Shown: positions 35,584 to 43,192 of the stretch, piece after piece | Layout of the letters: each line of letters starts with the position of its first letter | Numbering within the stretch: position 1 is the stretch's first letter | Assembly (NCBI RefSeq): GCF_002211305.1 | Contig: NZ_LOKW01000003.1 | Location: 186,001 to 250,000, forward strand | Source: Rhizobium sp. R634 | GTDB taxonomy: Bacteria > Pseudomonadota > Alphaproteobacteria > Rhizobiales > Rhizobiaceae | Direction of reading: 5' to 3' | DNA length: 64,000 bases | Translations under genes and position numbers: made by a program | Notes under the pieces: generated by a model | What the model saw: the letters and a program-made list of their open reading frames with translations, nothing else | What the model was told of the DNA's origin: nothing | Database searches by the model: none

Positions 35584-37284
35584 CTAAAGTGCATGGCTCG
35601 CCGAAGCGGCATCGCCGGCCTCGCCGGCATTTCCGGTCAGCGTTCTCAGCGCCTCTTCTCTGCCGTTGAAAAAATTATCGGGACCGATCTCCTTGACGAC
35701 GCCCGCACGCTCGAGAATGCCGCGGCTTTGCTCGCCGAGATCGGCCACCGCGAAGACGATATTCCGTTTGGCCAGAACCTTCGCCACGGCGTCGAGCGCA
35801 GCAGCGCCGGTGCTGTCGATATGGGTGACGGCGCCGGCATCGAGCACGAGGCATCTGGTGTCGGCGGGAAGCTCCTTTGCGACCGAGGTCAGCCGCAAGC
35901 GCACATAATCGGCGTTGTAAAACAGAATGCTGCCCTGGATCGTGAAGACGGCCGCGCCCTCGATGGGGCGAGCCTCCGGAAAGCGCGCGAGCTCGAAGAA
36001 ACCGGGCCGTCCTTCGATGCGACCGAGAAGGCCGTCGCGGGGAAACATCGTCCGACGCAAGAGATAGACAAGGGTTGCAGCAACCGCGACGACGACGCCG
36101 TTGAGAACGCCGAAGCTGATCGCGCCCCACATGGCGATCAGCGCGAAAATGAATTCCATGCGGCTGATGCGCCAGATCTTTTTCAATTCGTGAACGTCGA
36201 TGAGGCTGATCGCCGCCGTTGCGAGAATTGCGGCAAGTGCCGGGATCGGGAGGATCCGCAGCGCGCTTTGAAGGAAGACGAGTGCGGCAATCAGGGTCGC
36301 GGCCGAAACCAGGCCGGCGAGTTGCGAAACGCCACCCGTCGCCAGGTTGATCGCGGTTCGCGAATCCGAGACGCTGACGGGAAACGAACCGAAAAGGCCG
36401 GGTGCGATATTGGCGGCACCAAGCCCGACCAGCTCCTGATTGGCATCCACTTCCTCGCCGGTCCGCGATCCGAAGCTTCTGGCCGCAACGATCCCGGCGC
36501 CGAAGCTGACGAGGAAGATCGCGGCCGAACCGAGCACGATCTTGTCGAGAGGCATCTGATGCAATGCGGGCAGGGACAGGCTCGGCAGTCCGCTCGGAAT
36601 GTCGCCGACAACGGCGATGCCCCGGCCCTCGAAGTCAAAGACCGCGGAAAGAACGACCGAGAGGACGACCACCAGAACAGGGCCTGGAATTCTGAAGCGA
36701 AAGACCCGGACAATCCATAACAGCATGAACATGGCGAGGCCGAGGACGAGCGAAGGCCAGTGAATCAGGCCGCTCTTGGCGAGCATCTCGGCGAGCGGCG
36801 GGATCAATCCGTCCGATTCGATCTTCACCCCTGTGAAACGGCCGATTTGTCCGACGAGGATCGACAGCGACACGCCGGCAAAAAATCCGACGAGGATGGG
36901 ACGGGACAGGAAGCTTGCGAGAACGCCGAGCCTCAGCAATTTTGCCGCGATGCAGAAGATGCCGACGCCGAGGGCAAGGGCGGCGGCGATGGCGACCCTA
37001 TTGGCGTCCGCGCCAGCGGGTTCGGCTGCGATGATGGCGCCCATGGCGGCCGCCAGCACAGTCATGGTCGCGGCATCGGGGCCGACGACCAGAAGCCGGG
37101 AGGGACCGAAGATCGCATAGGCGATCGGCGCGACGATGCTGGCATAGATGCCCGTTTCCGGTGGCAGGCCGGCGATGGCGGGATAGGCGATGGCGCTCGG
37201 CAAGCCGACGGCGGCGATCGACAGCCCGGCCGGAATGTCACTGCGGAGCCAGTCTCTGTTGAAGCCGGCAAGGCCCCGCAACAT
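35584..37284 (-). CDS. SulP-family (SLC26) anion transporter with STAS domain
   Basis: A 566-residue SLC26/SulP transporter. The membrane part (1-~430) starts with DIPAGLSIAAVGLPSAIAYP and AGLPPETGIYASIVAPIAYA and has the conserved FGSRTGEEVDANQELVGLGA, NIAPGLFGSFPVSVSDSRTA segment. The C-terminal STAS domain (~440-555) includes IEGAAVFTIQGSILFYNADY and RCLVLDAGAVTHIDSTGAAA, with the DSTG turn typical of STAS. Substrates of the family include sulfate, bicarbonate and C4-dicarboxylates; the one used here is unknown. ATG 37284 has AGGAAG 7 bases upstream; GTG 37302 is the alternative. Pairing with PPK2 is notable. Confidence 0.88.
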   Translation of the reverse strand: MLRGLAGFNRDWLRSDIPAGLSIAAVGLPSAIAYPAIAGLPPETGIYASIVAPIAYAIFGPSRLLVVGPDAATMTVLAAAMGAIIAAEPAGADANRVAIAAALALGVGIFCIAAKLLRLGVLASFLSRPILVGFFAGVSLSILVGQIGRFTGVKIESDGLIPPLAEMLAKSGLIHWPSLVLGLAMFMLLWIVRVFRFRIPGPVLVVVLSVVLSAVFDFEGRGIAVVGDIPSGLPSLSLPALHQMPLDKIVLGSAAIFLVSFGAGIVAARSFGSRTGEEVDANQELVGLGAANIAPGLFGSFPVSVSDSRTAINLATGGVSQLAGLVSAATLIAALVFLQSALRILPIPALAAILATAAISLIDVHELKKIWRISRMEFIFALIAMWGAISFGVLNGVVVAVAATLVYLLRRTMFPRDGLLGRIEGRPGFFELARFPEARPIEGAAVFTIQGSILFYNADYVRLRLTSVAKELPADTRCLVLDAGAVTHIDSTGAAALDAVAKVLAKRNIVFAVADLGEQSRGILERAGVVKEIGPDNFFNGREEALRTLTGNAGEAGDAASASHAL

Positions 37285-37388
37285 CGGAAGACTTCCTATC
37301 ACGGCTGGTCCCTATCCCTTGCCCTGTCGCCCTTGTGCCCACCCTCGCCCAGATCGCATCGACGACGGCTCCAGGAGCGGCATCCGTT

Positions 37389-38546
37389 TCAGTGCTCGAG
37401 GAACACGTAATTCATCCAGCTGCTCATGCGCAGCAGGACCTTGCGGAGAATGGCGACGTGGTGCCAATGGTGCGTGTACACTGCGACGTCCGCGACCACG
37501 CCGCCCGGCAGCTGATATTCGTCGGTATTTTCGAGCAGCTCGATCCGAGCCAGCGTTTGCCCGGCAGCCAGGCGCTCGGGCGATTGCGGGTCGATCAGTG
37601 CACCGCTCGGCTGCAGCTGGCCCTGGGCCATCACATCGATGACTTCCTGCACCCGGGCCTTGAATATCTTGCCGGGCACGGCTTTGAAGGAAACCTCCGC
37701 CTCGTCGCCGACGCGCACGCGCTGCAGCGAGTTCTGGATGAAGGCGGCCGCCAGCATGCGGTCCTGGCTGTCGATGAAGACCATGACCGGCCGCAGCGGA
37801 AGCGGATTGGCCATCATGCCGGGACGAAGAAAGACCTGCGTGACATAGCCGTCGGTCGGTGCGCGTACGACCGTCTGGTCGAGCTCGTATTCGGCATTCT
37901 TCAATTCCGCCTGCAGCCGCGCAACCGTCGGGTTCGTTCCATTGATTTCGGATTCATACGCAAGCTTTGCCTGCACCGCTTGCGCGCGCGCCGTATCGAC
38001 CGCAGCCTCTGCGGTCAGATAGATGCCGCGCCGGTTTTCGACCTCGAGTTCGGAAAAGACCGCACCCCGACCGCTCGACTTCGCATTCTCGTTCGACTGC
38101 TGGAATTTTTCAAAGGCCTGCAAGGACCTGTCCCTCGAGGCTTCGGCGCCCGTGACCGCCGAATTGGCAGCGTCCACCGCCGCTTTCAATTGCAGCACTG
38201 TCTGCTCGGCTTCGGCGAGCGCGGCTTTCTTTTGATCAACCGAAAACTGGTATGGGCGAGGATCGATGCGAAAGAGGATGTCGCCCTTCTTCAACGGCAC
38301 GTTCGGCGTCACCGGAACCTCGACGACCTGGCCTCCGACAACGGGAATAACTGGAGCCGAGGTGAAATAGATGCGCCCGTCGCTCGAATAGGGGTGATTG
38401 TAGCTCATCAGAAGCAGGAGGGCGGAGATCAGGAATATGCCGCCGAGGACGGCCGTCGCGAGCGTCCACTGGTTCACCGGAATCCTGAATATCTTGAAGA
38501 TCGTCCAGCAGATCGCGGCATAGGTCAGGATGAGAAGCAGATCCAT
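37389..38546 (-). CDS. HlyD/EmrA-like membrane fusion protein (YiaV-like)
   Basis: A 385-residue periplasmic adaptor: N-terminal membrane helices (LLLILTYAAICWTIFKIF; LGGIFLISALLLLMSYN), a barrel segment YFTSAPVIPVVGGQVVEVPV and TPNVPLKKGDILFRIDPRPY (biotinyl-lipoyl half, ~75-100). A coiled-coil hairpin follows (VDQKKAALAEAEQTVLQLKA, through KNAEYELDQTVVRAPTDGYV), then the second barrel half. No transporter or TolC gene adjoins. The partner upstream is a DUF3302 protein (YiaW-like), matching the E. coli yiaWV pair. Its ATG 38546 overlaps the DUF3302 stop by one base. Function of the pair is unknown. Confidence 0.87.
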   Translation of the reverse strand: MDLLLILTYAAICWTIFKIFRIPVNQWTLATAVLGGIFLISALLLLMSYNHPYSSDGRIYFTSAPVIPVVGGQVVEVPVTPNVPLKKGDILFRIDPRPYQFSVDQKKAALAEAEQTVLQLKAAVDAANSAVTGAEASRDRSLQAFEKFQQSNENAKSSGRGAVFSELEVENRRGIYLTAEAAVDTARAQAVQAKLAYESEINGTNPTVARLQAELKNAEYELDQTVVRAPTDGYVTQVFLRPGMMANPLPLRPVMVFIDSQDRMLAAAFIQNSLQRVRVGDEAEVSFKAVPGKIFKARVQEVIDVMAQGQLQPSGALIDPQSPERLAAGQTLARIELLENTDEYQLPGGVVADVAVYTHHWHHVAILRKVLLRMSSWMNYVFLEH

Positions 38547-38893
38547 CAGGCGTTCTCCCTCTGCGGCTCCGAGGTTTGCGCCTCGAGCTCGGCGATCCTG
38601 GCGTGGAGACGGGCAATTTCCGCATTCGCCTCCGCTTCCGCCGACAGCTTTCCGTCCTGCCGGATGCCCCAGCCGCGGTCTTCTCGGTAAATCGTTGCCC
38701 AGATGAACAGGAACGGCCAGATCGCATGCAGCGTGAAGAGACTGACCCATCCGGCAACATGGATGGCGTCCTGATGAGGGTGATTGCGCGCCTTGGCCAT
38801 CAGATGCGGAATGTCGTGAATGGCAATCACCGCATAGAAGAGCGTGACGACGACGAACACCAGCACACCCAAGGCAAAATAGTCGAGAAACAC
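38546..38893 (-). CDS. DUF3302 (YiaW-like) inner-membrane protein
   Basis: A 115-residue membrane protein with two helices (FLDYFALGVLVFVVVTLFYA; VAGWVSLFTLHAIWPFLFIW) and the family feature AIHDIPHLMAKARNHPHQDA between them. A short acidic coiled coil at the C-terminus (EAEANAEIARLHARIAELEA) may contact its partner. GTG 38893 is chosen: AAGGAGAGG lies immediately upstream and the protein then starts at the family-typical FLDYFALG. Its stop overlaps the HlyD-like start, so the two are translationally coupled. Confidence 0.85.
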   Translation of the reverse strand: MFLDYFALGVLVFVVVTLFYAVIAIHDIPHLMAKARNHPHQDAIHVAGWVSLFTLHAIWPFLFIWATIYREDRGWGIRQDGKLSAEAEANAEIARLHARIAELEAQTSEPQRENA

Positions 38894-39117
38894 GACCCCT
38901 CTCCTTCCGGCTTGATCCAGCCGAGCCATTGATCGCAAGCGAGAATGGAATAGTAGGCCCGTTTCGGTGCAAAGGCCCGTAGCATCGCGTAATCTCTATC
39001 GAGGCGTTCGCCGATGATCCGACGGATGAAATTGCCTGTGCGGCGGGGAGAGATGCGAGATCAGCGAACCGCATCGTAAGATCGCGTATTTTACGTCTGC
39101 AGCCGGTTCGACTGTTA

Positions 39118-39123
39118 TATAAT
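39118..39123 (+). promoter_or_regulatory. Candidate -10 box upstream of the 104-residue gene
   Basis: A perfect TATAAT at 39118-39123, 42 bases before ATG 39165; no good -35 at 16-18 bases, so this is suggestive only. The surrounding 270-base gap has no gene. Confidence 0.3.
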
Positions 39124-39164
39124 TTCTCTCATCTGCTTAGCGCAGTTCGGCGGCGGGGGCGGAA

Positions 39165-39479
39165 ATGGCGTCGGGAGAAGGCACATCGACTTATTTGTCC
39201 GCCCTTGAGACGGCCGAGGCTTATTTTTCCGACCAGGCGCGGCTGGTGCAGCGCCTTTTCTATGTCAGCGAGGCATTTCGCAGCATGTGCGAGGATCTTG
39301 CTGCCGCAGCCGAGGCTTTGGCGCATGTCGAGCAATTGCCTCTCCCGGTACGGGAGGCGCGGCGGCTGGAATATGCGGGCCTGGTCGAGGCGCTGTTGAA
39401 AGAGATGCGGGAGGCGATATCGCAATCGAAAATCGTGATGCTCCGGCGGTCGCCTGCCGCCGGTCCCAAGTCTCCGTGA
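39165..39479 (+). CDS. Small helical hypothetical protein upstream of DUF3300
   Basis: A 104-residue soluble protein without a recognised family. It is helical with regularly spaced leucine, alanine and acidic residues (YLSALETAEAYFSDQARLVQ, RLFYVSEAFRSMCEDLAAAA, EARRLEYAGLVEALLKEMRE), so a helical bundle is likely. ATG 39165 has GGGGGCGG just upstream and a TATAAT further up. It ends 42 bases before the DUF3300 gene and may be the first gene of that operon. Codon use fits the genome. Function unknown. Confidence 0.55.
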   Translation: MASGEGTSTYLSALETAEAYFSDQARLVQRLFYVSEAFRSMCEDLAAAAEALAHVEQLPLPVREARRLEYAGLVEALLKEMREAISQSKIVMLRRSPAAGPKSP

Positions 39480-39521
39480 ACACATCCGTCATGCAACTGA
39501 ATCAGGGGAGGTCGACGTGCG

Positions 39522-40901
39522 ATGAAAGCAATGTCCCGCAAACTGCTGGGTGGATTGTCGGCTCTGGCGATCATCGCGCTGCAGCCGGCCTTTCCCACGC
39601 GAGCGCAGGCTCCCGCCCCGGCTGCCGCGCCTGCCCAAACGGGCACAGAACAAGCTGCGGCGACCCTTCTTTCGGAAGATGAACTCGAGGTGCTGGTGGC
39701 GCGGATCGCGCTCTATCCGGACGAGCTGGTGGCTGCAATTTCGGCAGCATCGCTCTTTCCCCTGCAGATCATCGAAGCCCAGCGTTTTCTGGACGCGAAA
39801 AAGAAAAACGCCGATCTCAAGCCCAAAAGCGATTGGGACGGCAGCGTCGTTTCGCTGCTCAACTACCCTGACATTGTCAAGATGATGAGCGAGGATCTCG
39901 ATTGGACCCAGTCGCTCGCCGATGCGCTCGCCAACCAGCAGAAGGACGTCTTGATCGCCATTCAGCAGCTTCGCGACGAGGCGGTGGCGAAAAACATCAT
40001 CAAGACGGATGACAAGGTGACCGTCGTCACCGAAAACGACAACGTCATCATCCGGCCGACCGATCCCGAGAAGATCTATATCCCGCAATATCCGCCGGAA
40101 ATGCTCTATGAGCCGGACTACGCCGCAGAGCCGATCTCCTATTATCCGGACTATTACGACAACTATTACTATCCGGGCGCGGGGTTCTTTGCCGCTGCGG
40201 TCACCGGGCTCACCTGGGCGGCCATCGTCAATTGGGACGACTGGGGCGTGTGGGGCGGTCGCTGGGATGGCGATATCGACATCGATTGCAACAATTGCCT
40301 GAACAATCGCAACTTCAACGGAAAAATGAAGTGGAATGACGTCGACTGGGCAAATGTCGACCGCAGCAAGCTCAGCATCGGCAAGGATCAGCTTGCCAAG
40401 CTGGACCGGTCGGCGATCAAGTCGGGGCTTCAAGCCGACAATCGCAATCAGCTGCGCAACAAGGCTGCGGACATGAAGGCGGCGCAGAGGCCGGGCAATC
40501 GCGGCACGGCGGCGCGCGCGGACGATATCAGAAAAGGAACGGTGCAGGGGCTGAAGGCCAAACCGCAGGCGAACAAGCCGACGGCCGCCAATCGCCAGAA
40601 CGTGTCCCGGCCGGAAAATCGTCCGCAAAAATCCGCCAATCGCCCGGCTAAACCGACGCAGAAATCCGCCAACAGACCCAGCAAACCGCAGATGGCCGCC
40701 AGGCCCGACAATCGCGGACGCCAGCCAAGCGCGCTCGGCAATGTTCAATCCGGCCGCCAGCAGGCCGTCGCTTCGAAACGAGGGGCGCAAAGCATGGGCG
40801 CTCACCGCCAGTCAGCGCGCCCCGTTCATCACTCGCGCCCGATGCCGTCGCGCGGCGGCGGCGGCCGCGGCGGTGGCGGTGGCGGCAGGGGACGGCGATG
40901 A
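39522..40901 (+). CDS. DUF3300 secreted protein
   Basis: A 459-residue exported protein of family DUF3300. A signal peptide (LLGGLSALAIIALQPAFP, cleavage near TRAQA) precedes the conserved domain ELEVLVARIALYPDELVAAI, SAASLFPLQIIEAQRFLDAK and SVVSLLNYPDIVKMMSEDLD through VIIRPTDPEKIYIPQYPPEM. A tyrosine-rich stretch (EPISYYPDYYDNYYYPGAGF) and a hydrophobic segment (AAAVTGLTWAAIVNWDDWG) follow. The last ~150 residues are basic, Asn/Gln/Ala-rich low complexity ending in a Gly/Arg run. The function is unknown. It is immediately followed by DUF2950, its usual partner. Confidence 0.85.
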   Translation: MKAMSRKLLGGLSALAIIALQPAFPTRAQAPAPAAAPAQTGTEQAAATLLSEDELEVLVARIALYPDELVAAISAASLFPLQIIEAQRFLDAKKKNADLKPKSDWDGSVVSLLNYPDIVKMMSEDLDWTQSLADALANQQKDVLIAIQQLRDEAVAKNIIKTDDKVTVVTENDNVIIRPTDPEKIYIPQYPPEMLYEPDYAAEPISYYPDYYDNYYYPGAGFFAAAVTGLTWAAIVNWDDWGVWGGRWDGDIDIDCNNCLNNRNFNGKMKWNDVDWANVDRSKLSIGKDQLAKLDRSAIKSGLQADNRNQLRNKAADMKAAQRPGNRGTAARADDIRKGTVQGLKAKPQANKPTAANRQNVSRPENRPQKSANRPAKPTQKSANRPSKPQMAARPDNRGRQPSALGNVQSGRQQAVASKRGAQSMGAHRQSARPVHHSRPMPSRGGGGRGGGGGGRGRR

Positions 40902-40930
40902 CACCCATTACGAGCCCATGGAGTTACGTC

Positions 40931-41872
40931 ATGAGACCTCAATCAATCGTAATCCCGCTCCTGCTCTCCACAGCGCTCTGCGCGGCGCAAGCAACGCCGG
41001 CGCTCTCGCAAGGACGACAGACGGATCTCGCCGAATACAAGGCGGCAACGCCTTCACCGCAGTTCGACAGCCCGGCTGCGGCGCTCGATCGGCTGAAATC
41101 GGTGCTCGGCTCCGATAATATCGGGGATCTCGCTGACGTGCTCGGCCTGAATGCGGACAGGCTGCGCGCCAGCAACGAGGCAATGATCGCTTATGGCCTG
41201 ATCCGAGAGGGCGCCGGGCGCCGGATGAGCCTGAAAGACGCCGAAGGGGCAAAGATCGTGTTGATCGGCGATCGGCTCTGGCCGCTGCCGTTTCCGTTGA
41301 CGGAGAACAAGGACGGCAAATGGTCCTTCGATACGCAACGCGGCCTCGAGGAGATCGTCAATCGCCGAATCGGCGAAAACGAACTCGCGACGATCGACAC
41401 CATGCATGAATATGTGGCGGCGCAGTATGACTATGTTTCCGCCGATCGCGATGGCGACGGCATTTACGAGTTCGCAAAAAGATTGATCAGCAGCCCGGGC
41501 AAGCTGGACGGTCTCTACTGGGATCCCAATGTCTATCCCGAGGAAAGCCCGGCAAGCGGCCTGGTCGAGACGGCCGCCTTCGGCGCCGCCAAGCGCGGCG
41601 AAGGTTATTTCGGATATCGCTATCGCATCCTGACCGCCCAGGGCGACAATGTGCTGGGCGGCAAGCAAAGCTATATCGTCAACGGTTACATGACCGGCGG
41701 TTTTGCGCTCATTGCCTGGCCGGTCACATACCGGGTCACCGGCGTGCAGACATTTATCGTCAACGGGATGAGCGTGATCTACCAGCGTGATCTCGGACCG
41801 CAGACGGAACAGCGCGCCGCCGCGATCAAGGAATTCAACCCGGACGCCAATTGGACCATCGTCAGCGAATAG
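40931..41872 (+). CDS. DUF2950 secreted protein
   Basis: A 313-residue exported protein of family DUF2950. A signal peptide (RPQSIVIPLLLSTALCAAQA) is followed by FDSPAAALDRLKSVLGSDNI, then ENKDGKWSFDTQRGLEEIVN and RRIGENELATIDTMHEYVAA with the family's YVSADRDGDGIYEFAKRLIS calcium-loop-like motif. The C-terminus has GYRYRILTAQGDNVLGGKQS and YIVNGYMTGGFALIAWPVTY. ATG 40931 (GGAG upstream) is preferred because the signal peptide then starts at once; the ATG at 40898 overlaps the DUF3300 stop. Together with DUF3300 it forms a widespread pair of unknown role in the periplasm. Confidence 0.85.
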   Translation: MRPQSIVIPLLLSTALCAAQATPALSQGRQTDLAEYKAATPSPQFDSPAAALDRLKSVLGSDNIGDLADVLGLNADRLRASNEAMIAYGLIREGAGRRMSLKDAEGAKIVLIGDRLWPLPFPLTENKDGKWSFDTQRGLEEIVNRRIGENELATIDTMHEYVAAQYDYVSADRDGDGIYEFAKRLISSPGKLDGLYWDPNVYPEESPASGLVETAAFGAAKRGEGYFGYRYRILTAQGDNVLGGKQSYIVNGYMTGGFALIAWPVTYRVTGVQTFIVNGMSVIYQRDLGPQTEQRAAAIKEFNPDANWTIVSE

Positions 41873-41877
41873 GATAT

Positions 41878-41965
41878 TGGGACGGTTCGGTATCTTGCGA
41901 AAGCGCTGGACCGTTCCAGACGGAAAGCCGTTCAGACTTTTCCCGGAATTGCTCCAGCCATTCGC
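41878..41965. repeat. Dispersed rhizobial intergenic element, second copy
   Basis: ACGGTTC near 41882 and GACCGTTC near 41908 form the outer arms of the same kind of hairpin as at 34615, followed by a CCGGAATTGC-type tail. It overlaps the last codons of the convergent CYTH gene. Confidence 0.4.
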
Positions 41966-42435
41966 GCCTCATTCGGCTCGCACAGGGCAGCGGCCATGGC
42001 GCGATTGGAGTAGCGTTTGATGCCCGTGACTTCACGCCCGAGCCATTGCGGCAGGTCGGGCCGATCGTCTTCGCTTGCCATCTCGATCTCGGCGAGCGTC
42101 AATCCCTCATAGGCTCCGGCAAAGACGTCGACATCCCAGTTTCTGCCGTCATGGAGGACGCGGTAGCGAGTCTTTTCAATGACATGACCGGTCGCATGAA
42201 GAAGCAGGTCCCGTGCCTCCTCGACAGGAATCTCGTATTCATATTCGTCTTTGGCGAGCCCCGCAGTGCGGAATTTGATCGTCAGGCAGGCGGACCGGCC
42301 ATCGATCAAACGGACACGCACGGGGTTTTCATCGTGCGACAGGTAAGCTTGCTGCAACACCTGTGAGATGCCGGCGCAATCGCGCCAGCTATCGTTGCGC
42401 ACGAGGAACTTGCGCTCGATCTCGGTCGCTTTCAC
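41932..42435 (-). CDS. CYTH-domain protein (inorganic triphosphatase-like)
   Basis: A 167-residue CYTH tunnel-fold protein. The signature ExExK appears as EIERKFLVRN (~5-14), followed by VRVRLIDGRSACLTIKF, then EYEYEIPVEEARDLLL, EKTRYRVLHDGRNWDVDVF and a late acidic pair in LTLAEIEMASEDDRPDLP. All basic and acidic rows of the active-site tunnel seem present. Members hydrolyse tripolyphosphate (or, rarely, make cAMP). With no CHAD domain, a short triphosphatase is most likely. It sits ~6.4 kb from the PPK2 gene, consistent with polyphosphate metabolism but not proof of it. Confidence 0.85.
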   Translation of the reverse strand: MKATEIERKFLVRNDSWRDCAGISQVLQQAYLSHDENPVRVRLIDGRSACLTIKFRTAGLAKDEYEYEIPVEEARDLLLHATGHVIEKTRYRVLHDGRNWDVDVFAGAYEGLTLAEIEMASEDDRPDLPQWLGREVTGIKRYSNRAMAAALCEPNEARMAGAIPGKV

Positions 42436-42466
42436 GGTGATATTCCTTCGTTCCCGCTTCTGTCGG

Positions 42467-42934
42467 TCAATCGACAGGCGGCTCCCAGGTGAGGAAGAAG
42501 CCTACGTCCCCGGGCATGCCTTCCGGGAAGTTGATGATCATAGCCTTCAGCCCATAACCCTGCGGTTTGGCAACCTCCTCGAAGAGTTCGAGAAGTTCCT
42601 TTGCCTTTCCCTGCAGCGTCTTCTGCCATCCGGGCAGACCGTTGTTGATGGCCCGGCCGCTATCCGTGCAGAAACTCGATGGAAAGCTGTAGATCAGCGC
42701 TTCGTATTTGCCGTCCGCGGCCGCCTTCATGACCAGCCGCTTGATGACGGTGCGTTCCGTTTCACCGATCTGCTTGCGGAAAAAGTCCTCGACGAAATCC
42801 GCGTGTTTCTTTGCTTCGCGCGCCTTGATCTTTTCGCTGCGCTCCATCTCGAGGAGCTGAAGCTCCAGAGCACGTTTGCGCAATTCCTCCGCGCTGGTCA
42901 TGGAATGGGGAGTAGAGGTCTCAGGTGACGTCAT
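42467..42934 (-). CDS. Hypothetical coiled-coil protein
   Basis: A 155-residue soluble protein, not recognised as a named family. The first half is a charged helix (ELRKRALELQLLEMERSEKI, KAREAKKHADFVEDFFRKQI). The second half looks globular with ALIYSFPSSFCTDSGRAINN, GLPGWQKTLQGKAKELLELF and LKAMIINFPEGMPGDVGFFL. ATG 42934 has GGAGGAAG upstream. Likely rhizobial-specific. It lies 31 bases upstream of the CYTH gene on the same strand and could be co-transcribed with it. Function unknown. Confidence 0.7.
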   Translation of the reverse strand: MTSPETSTPHSMTSAEELRKRALELQLLEMERSEKIKAREAKKHADFVEDFFRKQIGETERTVIKRLVMKAAADGKYEALIYSFPSSFCTDSGRAINNGLPGWQKTLQGKAKELLELFEEVAKPQGYGLKAMIINFPEGMPGDVGFFLTWEPPVD

Positions 42935-43192
42935 CGCAGCTTCCTCCATAATACAGAGGAATGATAGAGCGAGCCGTGAGACTAGGGCAGTAAGATACAT
43001 GTCCTCTCTGGTAGAATACGGTATCCTACGCCAGCGTTCCGCAAGTTGTGACTTGCGCCGCTTATTCGATTGGCCGGATTTGTTTAAGGTCGATGAGGCA
43101 ATTCCTTGGGCGGCATTGCCGCCACGCCAAGCCGAGACTATGGTGGGATAGCGTGCAGCGGCTTGTCCGCAATCGGAATCCGGGGGAAACCG

